64,000 bases of DNA from assembly GCF_900101955.1 (NCBI RefSeq), contig NZ_FNAQ01000002.1, forward strand, positions 186,001 to 250,000, given 5' to 3'. Shown in pieces: positions 1 through 8,904 of this stretch. The number at the start of each line of letters is the position of its first letter. Within the stretch, counting starts at the first letter, position 1. A model generated the notes under the pieces. It searched no databases and was not told where the DNA came from. It was given only the letters and a program-made list of their open reading frames with translations. The position numbers were made by a program, and so were the translations under genes. This stretch comes from Desulfuromonas thiophila. Lineage in GTDB: Bacteria > Desulfobacterota > Desulfuromonadia > Desulfuromonadales > Desulfuromonadaceae.

Positions 1-2
1 AC

Positions 3-257
3 GGTACCGGTAATGCGGGCATGGCCAGTGGCGGCATGGGTGATGTGTTGACCGGTCTTGTCGCGGCGCTGTTGGCCCAGGGGCTGGCGCCATTTGAAGC
101 GGCCGTGCTGGCCGTCTACCTGCATGGCGCCGCTGCCGATCTTTGCGCCACGACCGGGGCCGTTGGCTATGGTGCCATGGCCGTAGCTCGGGCGCTGCCG
201 CAAGCCCGTCAGAATTTACAGACAGCCGGCATCCCGAGGCCGGAAGGAGGTTCATGA
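3..257 (+). CDS. nnrD: ADP-dependent NAD(P)H-hydrate dehydratase, C-terminal fragment (cut by window edge)
   Basis: Only the last 84 codons are inside the window; the gene starts upstream. The frame opens with GTGNAG followed by [12 protein letters not shown], the conserved glycine-rich phosphate-binding and catalytic-Asp segment near the C-terminus of YjeF/NnrD carbohydrate-kinase-fold dehydratases, then a helix-rich tail. In the known family this domain dehydrates NADHX/NADPHX back to NAD(P)H using ADP, often fused to an N-terminal epimerase; whether this protein is fused cannot be seen. Its TGA overlaps the start region of the CBS-domain gene (ATGATG), so the two are probably co-transcribed. 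Confidence 0.85.
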   Translation, partial: GTGNAGMASGGMGDVLTGLVAALLAQGLAPFEAAVLAVYLHGAAADLCATTGAVGYGAMAVARALPQARQNLQTAGIPRPEGGS

Positions 258-703
258 TGCTGTATGCCCAGGATATTATGACGCGCGATGTTATTGTCGT
301 GCGGGAAGACACCAGCTTGCAGGACTTTGCCCGTCAGTTGCAGCAACACCGGGTCAGCGCCATGCCGGTGGTTGATGGCGAAGGCCATCTGGTTGGAATC
401 ATTTCGGCAACCGATCTGGTGGAGCGTGACCAGCCGTTGCATCTGCCAACGGTGGTTTCGCTGTTTGATTGGGTGCTGTATCTGGAAAGCGAAAAGAAAT
501 TTGCCGAGCAGGTACGCCGCCTGACGGCAGAGACGGTTGGTGAGCTGTGTCAGCGTCAGGTGATCAGTTGCGGGCCGCTGACACCGGTCAGTGAGGTGGC
601 AGCCCTGATGACCCGTAACCGTATTCATCTGGTGCCAGTGGTGGAGGAAGGGCGCCTGCTGGGGGTGGTGGCGCGTTTCGACATTATTCGTACGCTGGAG
701 TAG
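257..703 (+). CDS. Two-CBS-domain protein
   Basis: A 148-residue cytoplasmic protein made almost entirely of a CBS pair: CBS1 about residues 7–55 (DIMTRDVIVV, then VDGEGHLVGIISATDL) and CBS2 about residues 90–148 (ending LLGVVARFDIIRTLE). CBS pairs usually bind adenine nucleotides and act as energy-sensing modules; no effector domain is attached, so the partner is unknown. Two adjacent ATGs (254 and 257) follow GGAGG at 246–250; 257 has the better six-base spacing, 254 would add one Met. It overlaps nnrD upstream and lies three bases before tsaE, suggesting one operon. Confidence 0.85.
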   Translation: MLYAQDIMTRDVIVVREDTSLQDFARQLQQHRVSAMPVVDGEGHLVGIISATDLVERDQPLHLPTVVSLFDWVLYLESEKKFAEQVRRLTAETVGELCQRQVISCGPLTPVSEVAALMTRNRIHLVPVVEEGRLLGVVARFDIIRTLE

Positions 704-706
704 CGG

Positions 707-1207
707 GTGCGGCTCTGCTGTCTTGTCAGCAACAGCCCGGCGCAGACCGGACAGATTGGCTGGCAGCTCGGTCAGTGGCTGGACGCGCCCTGCCGGATTC
801 TGCTGCAAGGGGATCTCGGTTGCGGTAAAACCTGTCTGGCAACAGCGCTGGCTCGCGGCTTGGGCGTGCCGCCCCAGCAGCCGGTGGCCAGCCCGACCTA
901 TACCCTGATGAACAGCTATCAGGGGCGGCTGCCGCTGTATCATTTTGATCTGTATCGTCTGGCCGGCGCGGAGGAACTTGAAGACCTCGGCTTTGATGAG
1001 TTTCTTTATGCAAACGGCGTTTCTCTGGTTGAATGGCCTGATCGTGATCCACGTCTGCAAAAGGATGCTTTGCGTATTCAGTTGCGCTGGCTGGAGTCCG
1101 AAAGTCGTGAGCTGTCTTTTTTTGCCGATACCCTCTTTCAACAGCAACATGCCGTTTTATGTCACCGAATCCGGACGCTGGCCGGGTTGGTGCCGCCCGA
1201 CCGATAA
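707..1207 (+). CDS. tsaE: tRNA threonylcarbamoyladenosine biosynthesis ATPase TsaE
   Basis: 166 residues with a GTG start directly after the CBS gene. The Walker A is GDLGCGKT (residues 35–42), followed by the family signatures SPTYTLMNSY and YHFDLYRL and a C-terminal LVEWPDR segment. TsaE is the ATPase that works with TsaB and TsaD to make t6A37 on ANN-decoding tRNAs. tsaB and tsaD are not in this window. An association with nnrD (yjeF) upstream is common in bacteria and supports the call. Length is slightly above the usual 150. Confidence 0.93.
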   Translation: MRLCCLVSNSPAQTGQIGWQLGQWLDAPCRILLQGDLGCGKTCLATALARGLGVPPQQPVASPTYTLMNSYQGRLPLYHFDLYRLAGAEELEDLGFDEFLYANGVSLVEWPDRDPRLQKDALRIQLRWLESESRELSFFADTLFQQQHAVLCHRIRTLAGLVPPDR

Positions 1208-1213
1208 AATGCT

Positions 1214-1242
1214 TTGACCGCGTTTTCAAATCTTGTTACAAC
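1214..1242 (+). promoter_or_regulatory. Sigma-70-type promoter for lysC–cimA
   Basis: TTGACC (1214–1219), a 17-base spacer and TACAAC (1237–1242) form a good -35/-10 pair about 70 bases upstream of the lysC start. The intervening leader contains GC-rich complementary stretches, but I could not recognise a lysine riboswitch. Confidence 0.65.
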
Positions 1243-1313
1243 CTGCTGTGCCGCCCGCCGGCCGCGCTGCTGCGGGAGGTTAGCGGATAAGCCTTCAGGG
1301 AGGACCTTCAACA

Positions 1314-2534
1314 ATGGCTCTGGTCGTACAGAAATACGGTGGAACATCCGTCGGAACAATTGAAAAGATTCGTAATGTCGCCCAGCGGGTGGCACGCACC
1401 TATGATGAAGGAAACGACGTTGTGGTGATCGTTTCCGCCATGGCGGGTGAAACCAACAAGCTGGTCGATCTGGCCAACGCGATGTGCGAGTTTCCTAACG
1501 AGCGCGAGTATGATGTGCTGGTCTCCACCGGTGAGCAGGTGACCATCGCGCTGCTATCCATGTGTCTGCAGTCCATGGGCTATAAAGCCAAGAGTTATCT
1601 TGGCCCTCAGATTCCCATCAAGACCGATAGCGCCTTTTCGCGTGCTCGCATTCTTGAAATCGGCGAGGAGAACATTCGCGAGGATCTCAAGGGCGGCACC
1701 ATTGTGGTGGTGGCCGGTTTTCAGGGCGTGGACAGTGAGGGCAACATCACCACCCTTGGCCGAGGTGGTAGCGATACCTCGGCGGTAGCTGTGGCAGCCG
1801 GACTCAAGGCAGATGTCTGCGAGATCTACACCGATGTCGATGGCGTCTACACCACCGACCCGCGCATTGTCAGTGATGCCAGCAAGATCGAGAAGATCTC
1901 CTACGAGGAAATGCTCGAAATGGCTTCGCTGGGGGCCAAGGTGCTGCAGATCCGCTCGGTCGAATTCGCCAAGAAATACGATGTGGTTATTCATGTTCGT
2001 TCCAGTTTTAACGACAATCCCGGCACGCTGGTGATGAAGGAGGATGCAGAGATGGAGACCGTACTGGTTTCAGGTGTGACCTACAACAAGGACGAAGCGA
2101 AGATTTCCGTGATGCGGGTACCCGACAAGCCCGGTATCGCTGCCAGGATTTTCTCCCCGCTGTCTGAAGCCAACATCAGCGTCGACATGATCATTCAGAA
2201 TGTGTCCACCCAGGGCATGACCGACCTGACTTTTACCGTGCCTCGTACCGACCTGAAAAAGGCTCTCAAGATTATTGAGGAAGCGGCGCAGGGTATTGGT
2301 GCTGCCGGTGTGACCTCGGATGATAAGGTCGCCAAGGTTTCGATCGTCGGTGTCGGTATGCGCTCCCATTCCGGCGTGGCCAGCAAGATGTTTAATGCCT
2401 TGAGTGCCGAAGGCGTCAACATCCTGATGATTTCCACCAGTGAAATCAAAATTTCCTGCGTCATTGAGGACAAATATACCGAACTGGCGGTGCGAGTGCT
2501 GCACGATGCCTTTGGTTTGGGCAACGCCAGCTGA
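1314..2534 (+). CDS. lysC: Aspartate kinase (monofunctional, two C-terminal ACT domains)
   Basis: 406 residues. It begins with the amino-acid-kinase signature [10 protein letters not shown] (residues 5–14), has the [21 protein letters not shown] substrate/ATP region near residues 136–156, and ends with two ACT domains (about 265–405) typical of lysine/threonine feedback-regulated aspartokinases. It phosphorylates aspartate at the entry to the Lys, Thr, Met and Ile pathways. The start is supported by GGGAGG about ten bases upstream. cimA follows 24 bases later, so the operon joins the aspartate-family pathway to isoleucine synthesis. Confidence 0.97.
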   Translation: MALVVQKYGGTSVGTIEKIRNVAQRVARTYDEGNDVVVIVSAMAGETNKLVDLANAMCEFPNEREYDVLVSTGEQVTIALLSMCLQSMGYKAKSYLGPQIPIKTDSAFSRARILEIGEENIREDLKGGTIVVVAGFQGVDSEGNITTLGRGGSDTSAVAVAAGLKADVCEIYTDVDGVYTTDPRIVSDASKIEKISYEEMLEMASLGAKVLQIRSVEFAKKYDVVIHVRSSFNDNPGTLVMKEDAEMETVLVSGVTYNKDEAKISVMRVPDKPGIAARIFSPLSEANISVDMIIQNVSTQGMTDLTFTVPRTDLKKALKIIEEAAQGIGAAGVTSDDKVAKVSIVGVGMRSHSGVASKMFNALSAEGVNILMISTSEIKISCVIEDKYTELAVRVLHDAFGLGNAS

Positions 2535-2558
2535 TCGGCGAGCCACAGGAGAGAACTG

Positions 2559-4127
2559 ATGAAGTCGGTAATGCTGTATGACACGACCCTGCGGGATGGT
2601 ACCCAGGCCGAGGATATCTCCTTTTTAGTCAGCGACAAGATTCGCATTGCCCAGAAGCTTGATGAACTGGGGGTGCATTATATTGAAGGTGGCTGGCCTG
2701 GCTCGAACCCGAAGGACATCGCGTTTTTTCAGGAGATCAAGAACGTCAGGCTCTCCCAGGCCAAGATAGCGGCCTTCGGCTCGACCCGGCGGGCCAAAAC
2801 CACGCCGGAGCAGGATAACAACATTCAGACGCTGTTGCAGGCAGCACCCGACGTTGTGACCATCTTTGGCAAGACCTGGGATTTTCATGTTCACGAAGCG
2901 TTGCGCATCTCGCTGGAAGAAAATCTGGAGCTGATCTACGATTCGCTGGCCTATCTCAAGCAGAATGTTGGCGAGGTGATCTACGATGCCGAACATTTCT
3001 TTGATGGTTACAAGGCCAATCCTGAATATGCACTGAAAACGCTTCTGACAGCTCAGCAGGCCGGGGTGGACTGCATTGTCCTGTGTGACACCAATGGCGG
3101 CACACTGCCGCACGAATTGCCGGAGATCATCAAGGCGGTGCAGGCGCAGATTCAGACGCCGCTGGGTATTCACGCCCACAACGACAGTGAATGTGCTGTA
3201 GCCAATTCGCTGATGGCGGTGGCTTGCGGTGCCGTGCATGTCCAGGGTACTCTCAATGGCTTTGGTGAGCGCTGTGGCAATGCCAACCTGTGCTCTGTTA
3301 TCCCGGCGCTGAAGCTGAAGATGAATTGCGACGGTGTCAGCGACGAGCAGCTGCGCAGCCTGCGGCTGGTTTCACGACATGTTTACGAACTGGCCAATCT
3401 GGTGCCCAACAAACATCAGCCCTATGTTGGCAACTCGGCCTTTGCCCACAAGGGCGGGGTGCATGTCTCGGCCATCCAGCGCCATCCGGAGACCTATGAA
3501 CATATCCGGCCGGAGCAGGTCGGCAATGCCACACGGGTACTGGTATCGGATCTGTCGGGTCGCGCCAACATTCTGGCCAAGGCCGAGCAGTTTAATATCA
3601 ATCTCGACAGCAAGGATCCGCTGACCCTGGAAATTCTTGAGCAGATCAAGGAACTTGAAAACCAGGGTTATCAGTTTGAAGGCGCTGAGGCCTCATTTGA
3701 ACTGCTGATGCGCAAGGCTCTTGGCAATCTGCGCAATTTCTTCTCGGTAATTGGTTTCCGTGTCATCGATACCAAGCAAAAGGAAGGTGACAAGCCTCTG
3801 TCGGAGGCCACGGTCAAGATCAAGGTCGGTGGCCGGATCGAGCATACCGCGGCGGAGGGCGAGGGGCCAGTCAATGCTCTCGATAATGCCTTGCGCAAGG
3901 CCTTGGAGCATTTCTATCCCCAGCTGCGCGAAATGCGTTTGTACGACTACAAGGTGCGGGTGTTGCCGGCTGGCAAGGGCACTGCATCGGTGACACGGGT
4001 GCTGATCGAATCTGGTGATGGTCTCAATCGCTGGGGCACGGTTGGTGTCAGTGACAACATTATTGATGCCTCGTACCATGCGTTGACGGACGCTTTTCAA
4101 TATAAACTGAATAAGGATATGGCCTGA
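2559..4127 (+). CDS. cimA: (R)-citramalate synthase
   Basis: 522 residues. The N-terminal HMGL-like TIM barrel starts with [16 protein letters not shown] and contains the metal-binding [15 protein letters not shown] segment. A C-terminal LeuA-type regulatory domain spans about residues 400–520. The long form with these motifs matches the CimA group that condenses pyruvate and acetyl-CoA to citramalate, the threonine-independent route to isoleucine known from Geobacter. Alternatives in the same superfamily are 2-isopropylmalate synthase and homocitrate synthase; the lysC neighbour and overall pattern favour CimA. The RBS is AGGAGAG upstream of ATG. Confidence 0.92.
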   Translation: MKSVMLYDTTLRDGTQAEDISFLVSDKIRIAQKLDELGVHYIEGGWPGSNPKDIAFFQEIKNVRLSQAKIAAFGSTRRAKTTPEQDNNIQTLLQAAPDVVTIFGKTWDFHVHEALRISLEENLELIYDSLAYLKQNVGEVIYDAEHFFDGYKANPEYALKTLLTAQQAGVDCIVLCDTNGGTLPHELPEIIKAVQAQIQTPLGIHAHNDSECAVANSLMAVACGAVHVQGTLNGFGERCGNANLCSVIPALKLKMNCDGVSDEQLRSLRLVSRHVYELANLVPNKHQPYVGNSAFAHKGGVHVSAIQRHPETYEHIRPEQVGNATRVLVSDLSGRANILAKAEQFNINLDSKDPLTLEILEQIKELENQGYQFEGAEASFELLMRKALGNLRNFFSVIGFRVIDTKQKEGDKPLSEATVKIKVGGRIEHTAAEGEGPVNALDNALRKALEHFYPQLREMRLYDYKVRVLPAGKGTASVTRVLIESGDGLNRWGTVGVSDNIIDASYHALTDAFQYKLNKDMA

Positions 4128-4133
4128 GCGCCC

Positions 4134-4697
4134 ATGCGCCTGCTGCGCCGCCCCGGCAGTCTGCTGCTGTTGCTGGCCTGCTTGGTTCTTATTTGTCTGA
4201 CCCGGCCGGTCGCGATTGCGCCGGTCGGGTTTTTTTCGTCTGAGCCCAGCGTTTCTCACCGCTGGGTCGAGGTAGAGGGTCCCAAGGGCCGTCATGTCTA
4301 TGACGTCTCCTCTGCGAGTGGCGTCAATTTGCTGGCGAACGATCTTTCTCTCTGCTCTGGGCGCTTGATTCGACAGCTGCAGGATTGGCCATCGGCCGCC
4401 GCCTTGCGTTATGATCCGCAAACAGGCTGTTTTTACAGGCAGCATGATCGTGACTGGTTACGCGCCGGTCAGCGCATGGCACTGGCTATCGCTCTGGAAC
4501 CGGACGCCATGGGATTGTCTGACTGGCCGGATCTACCCGGTGTCGGACCAAGGCTCGCTCAGCGTATTGAAAACGACCGTCATGAAAATGGCGATTTCTC
4601 CGCCTTCCACTGCTTGAAGCGGGTTCCCGGTATCGGTCCACGCACACTGGAACGGCTGGCGCCTTTTTTCGCTACCGATGGCAATCTGGCCAACTGA
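4134..4697 (+). CDS. ComEA-like helix-hairpin-helix protein
   Basis: 187 residues. An N-terminal hydrophobic segment (about residues 8–35) looks like a signal anchor. The middle is not recognised, and the C-terminus (about 133–180) carries two helix-hairpin-helix turns, LPGVGPRLAQRI and VPGIGPRTLERL, as in ComEA DNA-uptake proteins. That implies an exported DNA-binding protein. Its role in competence is inference; no comEC or type IV pilus genes are nearby. It lies six bases after cimA without a clear RBS and may be translationally coupled to it. Confidence 0.75.
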   Translation: MRLLRRPGSLLLLLACLVLICLTRPVAIAPVGFFSSEPSVSHRWVEVEGPKGRHVYDVSSASGVNLLANDLSLCSGRLIRQLQDWPSAAALRYDPQTGCFYRQHDRDWLRAGQRMALAIALEPDAMGLSDWPDLPGVGPRLAQRIENDRHENGDFSAFHCLKRVPGIGPRTLERLAPFFATDGNLAN

Positions 4698-4862
4698 TGG
4701 AATTTTAGCAGGTTTGATCGCCTGGCCGACGGGTTTGATGAAATAATCGTTACGGGATGGATGACATTTTCTGCGGACAGACAGGATTGGCATTTTTTGT
4801 GAATAATCCGCAAACCATGATTTGTGCACAGCATCTTGCCCTGATTGGTGAAGGAGGAGATC

Positions 4863-5018
4863 ATGAAGTGCCCTAAATGCAAAGGTCGGATGTATTCAGA
4901 GAAGTATTTCGATTTTGTTCGTTCGTTCCAGGCGTGGAAATGCAGTTGCTGCGGTGAATTGCTGGATTCGACCATCGTCGCTAACCGGGCGCGCAACAAC
5001 AATCACTATTTGGGGTGA
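4863..5018 (+). CDS. Small zinc-ribbon protein (51 aa)
   Basis: A short ORF with a strong AAGGAGGAG Shine-Dalgarno six bases upstream. It encodes 51 residues with two Cys pairs, CPKC near the N-terminus and CSCCGE in the middle, as in a four-Cys zinc ribbon, and ends with a polar NNNHYLG tail. No membrane segment. Function is unknown; possibilities include a nucleic-acid-binding or adaptor zinc ribbon. It sits alone between the HhH gene and a strong terminator, so it is probably monocistronic. The RBS quality and spaced cysteines are what make it convincing as a real gene. Confidence 0.75.
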   Translation: MKCPKCKGRMYSEKYFDFVRSFQAWKCSCCGELLDSTIVANRARNNNHYLG

Positions 5019-5054
5019 CACCCGTTCGGCGCCTTGGTGCCGTTGCATAATTGT

Positions 5055-5098
5055 CCGAACGCAAAGGCCAGTGCACAGCTGGCCTTTTTTGCGTTCGG
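5055..5098. terminator. Strong intrinsic terminator
   Basis: CCGAACGCAAAGGCCAG and its near-perfect complement CTGGCC-TTTTTTGCGTTCGG surround a seven-base loop. The U-run lies inside the distal arm, so the inner GGCCAG/CTGGCC stem followed by T6 is a classical terminator, and the outer arms make the element work on either strand. It ends the zinc-ribbon transcript. Confidence 0.85.
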
Positions 5099-5199
5099 AT
5101 GCGTTATCTGGTTATGGATCAAGGCTTCTGTTCCGGCGCTGTCCGCGCTATGATAGAGCGATGGAAAAACAGAGTCCTCTAACCGGAGAGGCCCCGCCT

Positions 5200-7572
5200 A
5201 TGGCTGAACTGATAGCGCTGCCTGTTGAACAACTCCGATGGCGTTGTTGCCCGCAGCAGTTTGAATTTGAGGATACGACCGCGCTGGAACTGCTGCATGA
5301 GCCGATCGGCCAGGAGCGCGCCCGAACCGCCATTGAGTTTGCACTGGGCATGGAGGCGGATGGGTTCAATCTGTTTCTGGTAGGTTCCAGCGGGACAGGA
5401 CGTTCATCGGCTATCCGCCACCTGTTGACGCAGATGGCGGCGACACAGCCGTCGCCTGTGGACTGGTGTTATGTCCATGATCTTGAAGGGGGTGCCAGGC
5501 CGCGCAGTTTTTCCTTGCCAGCCGGGGTGGGACATCGCCTGCAGGAGGCCCTGGCGGCTGCGGTACGGCGTCTGGCCGAAGAGATCCCGAAGATTTTTAC
5601 CGGCAAGGAATACGAAGAGAGTAAGGCCCAGATCACAGCCCGGTTCCAGAAAAAACATCGTAAGGTGTTTGAACAGCTGGAAAAAAAGGCATTGCGCAAT
5701 GGTTTTGTGCTGCAGCGCAGTGTCAGTGGCCTGGTGCTGGTGCCGGCGCGGCAGGGCCAGCCGTTGAGCCAGTCGACCTATGATGCGCTGTCGGAGGAGG
5801 ATCAGCGGAGCATCGATCAGAAGGGGGCGACGTTGCAGCGTCAGCTCAATGAGGCTCTGACGGCGGTGCGCGATATCGATCTGCAGGCCCGGGTGGCACT
5901 GGCGGAAATGGAGAGGCAGCGCGCGTCGCAGGTGGCGCAGGAGCAGTTTGCCCAATTGCGCCAGGATTTTGCCGACCACCCTTGGGTGACAGAACATCTG
6001 CAGCGCTGTCAGGCGGATTTGACGGCACATCTGGATCTGTTGCGTCCTGAGACCGCCGTCGAAGAGGTCGTTGATGTGCTTGATGGTGGTGAGGAACGCT
6101 TCTGGGATCGCTATCAGATCAATCTGCTGGTCAATAATGCGGCCTGCGCTGGAGCGCCGGTGGTGTTTGAGACCAATCCGACCTACTTCAATCTGTTTGG
6201 CCGTATTGAGTATGGCATGCATCAGGGCAACGCCGTCACCAGCTTCATGCGACTGAAGGCCGGCGCGCTGCACCGCGCCAATGGCGGTTATCTGGTGCTG
6301 GATGCGCGCGATCTGTTGCTTAACGAGTTTGCTTATGAGGCGCTCAAGCGCAGTATTCGTAACAAACAGATCCGCATCGAAGACATGGCTGAGCAGAGTC
6401 GGATACTCGCGATGGCATCGCTTAAACCTGAACCTGTCGCCCTGCGCTGCAAGATTATTCTTATTGGAGATGAGCCGCTGTATGAGCTGCTCTATGCCCA
6501 GGACAAGGATTTTCGGCGCTATTTCAAGGTCAAGGCTGATTTCGATGACAGCATGAAGAATACTTGGGATCGGGTTGCCGATTATGCTCGTTTTATTGCA
6601 ACCCAGTGCCATAAGCACGATTTGCCGCCTTTTGATCGCACGGGGGTGGCCGCCTTTATTGAGCAGGCGGTTCGGTTGGCCCAGGATCAGAACCGTCTGA
6701 CCAGCCGCTTTCTCGATCTGGCCGATCTGGTGCAGGAAGCCGCCTGGTATGCCCGGCGTCAGCAGCAGTCGCACGTTGCCGCCGAGCAGGTGCAGCTGGC
6801 GGTGGCGGCACAACGCTATCGGGGAAACCGGCTGGAAGAGGTGCTGCGCGGCCTGATGGAAAGCGAGGTGCTGCTGCTGGAAACCCAGGGGCACAGCGTT
6901 GGCCGAATCAACGGTCTGGCGGTCTATCAGTATGGTGAATATGCTTTTGGCCTGCCGGCCCGCATCAGCGCTACCGTTGCTGCGGGGCGCAGCAGCCTGA
7001 TCAACATTGAACGAGAAAGCCAGTTGTCGGCGGCCAGCCACGACAAAGGCGTTTTCATTCTGAGTGGCTTTTTTGCTCAGCGTTTCGCTCGTCGTCAGCC
7101 GGTGGCCTTCCGGGCATCGCTCTGCTTTGAGCAGTCGTATGGCATTGTCGATGGCGACAGTGCTTCGTTGGCAGAGCTCTACGCTCTGCTGTCGGCTTTG
7201 GCTGAACTGCCGTTGCGGCAGGATGTGGCCGTTACCGGTTCGGTCAACCAGTATGGTCAGGTCCAGGCCATTGGTGGAGTGAATGAGAAGATCGAGGGTT
7301 TTTTTGCGCTTTGCCAGCTGCGTGGTCTTACCGGCGAGCAGGGCGTGCTGATTCCAGCGGCGAACGTGCAACACCTGATGCTTGATCCGGAGGTGGTTGA
7401 CGCCTGCCGTAACAGCCGTTTTCATGTCTGGGCCATCGACAACGTCGAGGCCGGCATGCCGCTGCTGTTTGCCTTGGCCGCAACGGAGGTTGAGCAACGG
7501 GTTGCTGCCTGTCTGGAGGATTTCTCTGCCCTGTTGCGTGCTCAGGCTCCGTGGTTGTCCGCCGACGATTAA
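5200..7572 (+). CDS. Lon-like ATP-dependent protease (LonB/COG1067 type)
   Basis: 790 residues from ATG 5200, which follows GGAGAGG by eight bases; ATG 5161 would add 13 residues but has no good RBS. An N-terminal AAA+ module has a P-loop VGSSGTGRSS (residues 61–70), where Arg replaces the usual Walker A Lys, and a large coiled insertion (about 120–280). The Walker B region is GGYLVLDARDLL (about 360). The C-terminal Lon protease domain has Ser654 in GDSAS and Lys697 in GVNEKI, 43 residues apart as in Lon. There is no LonA-type N-terminal substrate domain. It probably degrades selected proteins in the cytosol; a canonical LonA is encoded at 60.9 kb. Confidence 0.88.
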   Translation: MAELIALPVEQLRWRCCPQQFEFEDTTALELLHEPIGQERARTAIEFALGMEADGFNLFLVGSSGTGRSSAIRHLLTQMAATQPSPVDWCYVHDLEGGARPRSFSLPAGVGHRLQEALAAAVRRLAEEIPKIFTGKEYEESKAQITARFQKKHRKVFEQLEKKALRNGFVLQRSVSGLVLVPARQGQPLSQSTYDALSEEDQRSIDQKGATLQRQLNEALTAVRDIDLQARVALAEMERQRASQVAQEQFAQLRQDFADHPWVTEHLQRCQADLTAHLDLLRPETAVEEVVDVLDGGEERFWDRYQINLLVNNAACAGAPVVFETNPTYFNLFGRIEYGMHQGNAVTSFMRLKAGALHRANGGYLVLDARDLLLNEFAYEALKRSIRNKQIRIEDMAEQSRILAMASLKPEPVALRCKIILIGDEPLYELLYAQDKDFRRYFKVKADFDDSMKNTWDRVADYARFIATQCHKHDLPPFDRTGVAAFIEQAVRLAQDQNRLTSRFLDLADLVQEAAWYARRQQQSHVAAEQVQLAVAAQRYRGNRLEEVLRGLMESEVLLLETQGHSVGRINGLAVYQYGEYAFGLPARISATVAAGRSSLINIERESQLSAASHDKGVFILSGFFAQRFARRQPVAFRASLCFEQSYGIVDGDSASLAELYALLSALAELPLRQDVAVTGSVNQYGQVQAIGGVNEKIEGFFALCQLRGLTGEQGVLIPAANVQHLMLDPEVVDACRNSRFHVWAIDNVEAGMPLLFALAATEVEQRVAACLEDFSALLRAQAPWLSADD

Positions 7573-7647
7573 AAGACCGGATCACGACTGATAATAACGG
7601 GTCACAACGTGTTGCGAGGATCGCGACCCCGAAGCTGTGGAAAAGGT

Positions 7648-8856
7648 ATGCGGGACATTTTTATTGGACGCCAGCCCATCTTTGATCGCCAGTTGCGGGT
7701 TTATGCCTATGAACTGCTGTACCGTCATGCCCGCGATATGGATCGAGCCGTGATCGCCGATGTGGAGGCTGCCAGTTCAGAGGTGGTAATCAATTCACTG
7801 GTTGAGGTCGGCCTCGACCGGCTGGTCGGGGCGCATAAGGCGTTCTGCAATTTTACTCGCGGCTTCCTGCTGCAGGGGGCTTCGCTGCCGTTTGCTACCA
7901 GCCAGCTGGTGGTCGAGGTGCTGGAAACCGTCAGCCCCGAACCCGTGGTGCTTGAGGCCATTCGTCGGCTGGCCCGTGGTGGTCATATCATTGCACTGGA
8001 TGATTTTGTCTTGAGCGAGGGGCTCGCGCCATTGGTGGAACTGGCTGATATTGTCAAAATCGACATTCTGGTACTCAGCCGCGCCCAGATCGCTTCCCAG
8101 GTTCATCGTCTGCGCAAGATCAAGGCTGTCAAGCTGCTGGCCGAAAAGGTTGAAAGCTACGACGATTATATTTATTGTCGGCGCCTGGGCTTTGATTATT
8201 TTCAGGGCTTTTTTTTCAGCCGGCCTCAGGTTGTGGCCGGTCGCAAGCTGCCACCGAGTCGCATGGCCATGCTGCGGCTGATGACCGAGTTGCAGCGGCC
8301 GGATATCGATCTGGAAACGCTGCAGCAGATCATCGAAACCGATGTTCACCTGAGTGTCAAGCTGCTGCGCCAGATCAATTCGAGTTATTACAGTCTGGTC
8401 AGTGAGGTGCGCTCGATTCGCCAGGCGATCGTCTATCTGGGGTTGCAACACATTCGCAACTGGGCCTGCATTGTTGCGATCGGCTCGGTGGATGAAAAAC
8501 CGCGTGAGCTGATGACAATGTCGTTGGTGCGGGCCAAGATGTGTGAGTTGCTCAGCGATCAGGACAGTAATGATCGACGGGGCGTTTTTTTTACCGTGGG
8601 TCTGTTCTCTTTGTTGGACAGTTTGCTGGATGTGCCCATGGCCGAGGTGCTGCAGCACTTGCCCTTGGCGGCCGAGGTGCGCGCTGCCCTGCTGCAGCGC
8701 GAAGGGGTGCTGGGGCAGACCTTGCGGCTGGTGGAGGATTACGAGCAGGGCCGCTGGGATCGGTTGGAGCGGGGAGGGAGGAAGGAACGGCAGGTGGCCG
8801 AGTCGTATCTTGTGGCACTGGACTGGTCGCGAACGGCTCTTGAGAGCTTGTCTTAA
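7648..8856 (+). CDS. EAL-like/HDOD signalling protein (YuxH family)
   Basis: 402 residues starting at ATG 7648, after GGAAAAGG; family members usually begin near the DIFIGRQPIFDR motif. Residues 1–200 form a diverged EAL domain: the catalytic EAL signature reads ELL (YAYELLYR), and the loop 'DDF' and the FQGFFFSRP segment remain. Residues about 205–385 are an HDOD domain (VKLLRQINSSYYS, IRQAIVYLGLQHIRNW). Such proteins usually lack phosphodiesterase activity and act as c-di-GMP or protein-interaction scaffolds. Neighbours give no pathway clue. Confidence 0.88.
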   Translation: MRDIFIGRQPIFDRQLRVYAYELLYRHARDMDRAVIADVEAASSEVVINSLVEVGLDRLVGAHKAFCNFTRGFLLQGASLPFATSQLVVEVLETVSPEPVVLEAIRRLARGGHIIALDDFVLSEGLAPLVELADIVKIDILVLSRAQIASQVHRLRKIKAVKLLAEKVESYDDYIYCRRLGFDYFQGFFFSRPQVVAGRKLPPSRMAMLRLMTELQRPDIDLETLQQIIETDVHLSVKLLRQINSSYYSLVSEVRSIRQAIVYLGLQHIRNWACIVAIGSVDEKPRELMTMSLVRAKMCELLSDQDSNDRRGVFFTVGLFSLLDSLLDVPMAEVLQHLPLAAEVRAALLQREGVLGQTLRLVEDYEQGRWDRLERGGRKERQVAESYLVALDWSRTALESLS

Positions 8857-8904
8857 ACCTTGGGAGAGTCCACAGCGACAGTGCTGCTGAAAAAGGGGGA
8901 ACGA

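Noticed and set aside
1243-1313. Lysine riboswitch in the lysC leader
   Set aside because: The leader is short (about 70 bases) and shows no recognisable lysine-aptamer motifs.
5404-7497. 697-residue minus-strand open frame antisense to the Lon-like protease
   Set aside because: It lacks recognisable domains, RBS and homology; long antisense frames are common in GC-rich codon-biased genes, and the plus strand has a convincing AAA+/Lon protein.
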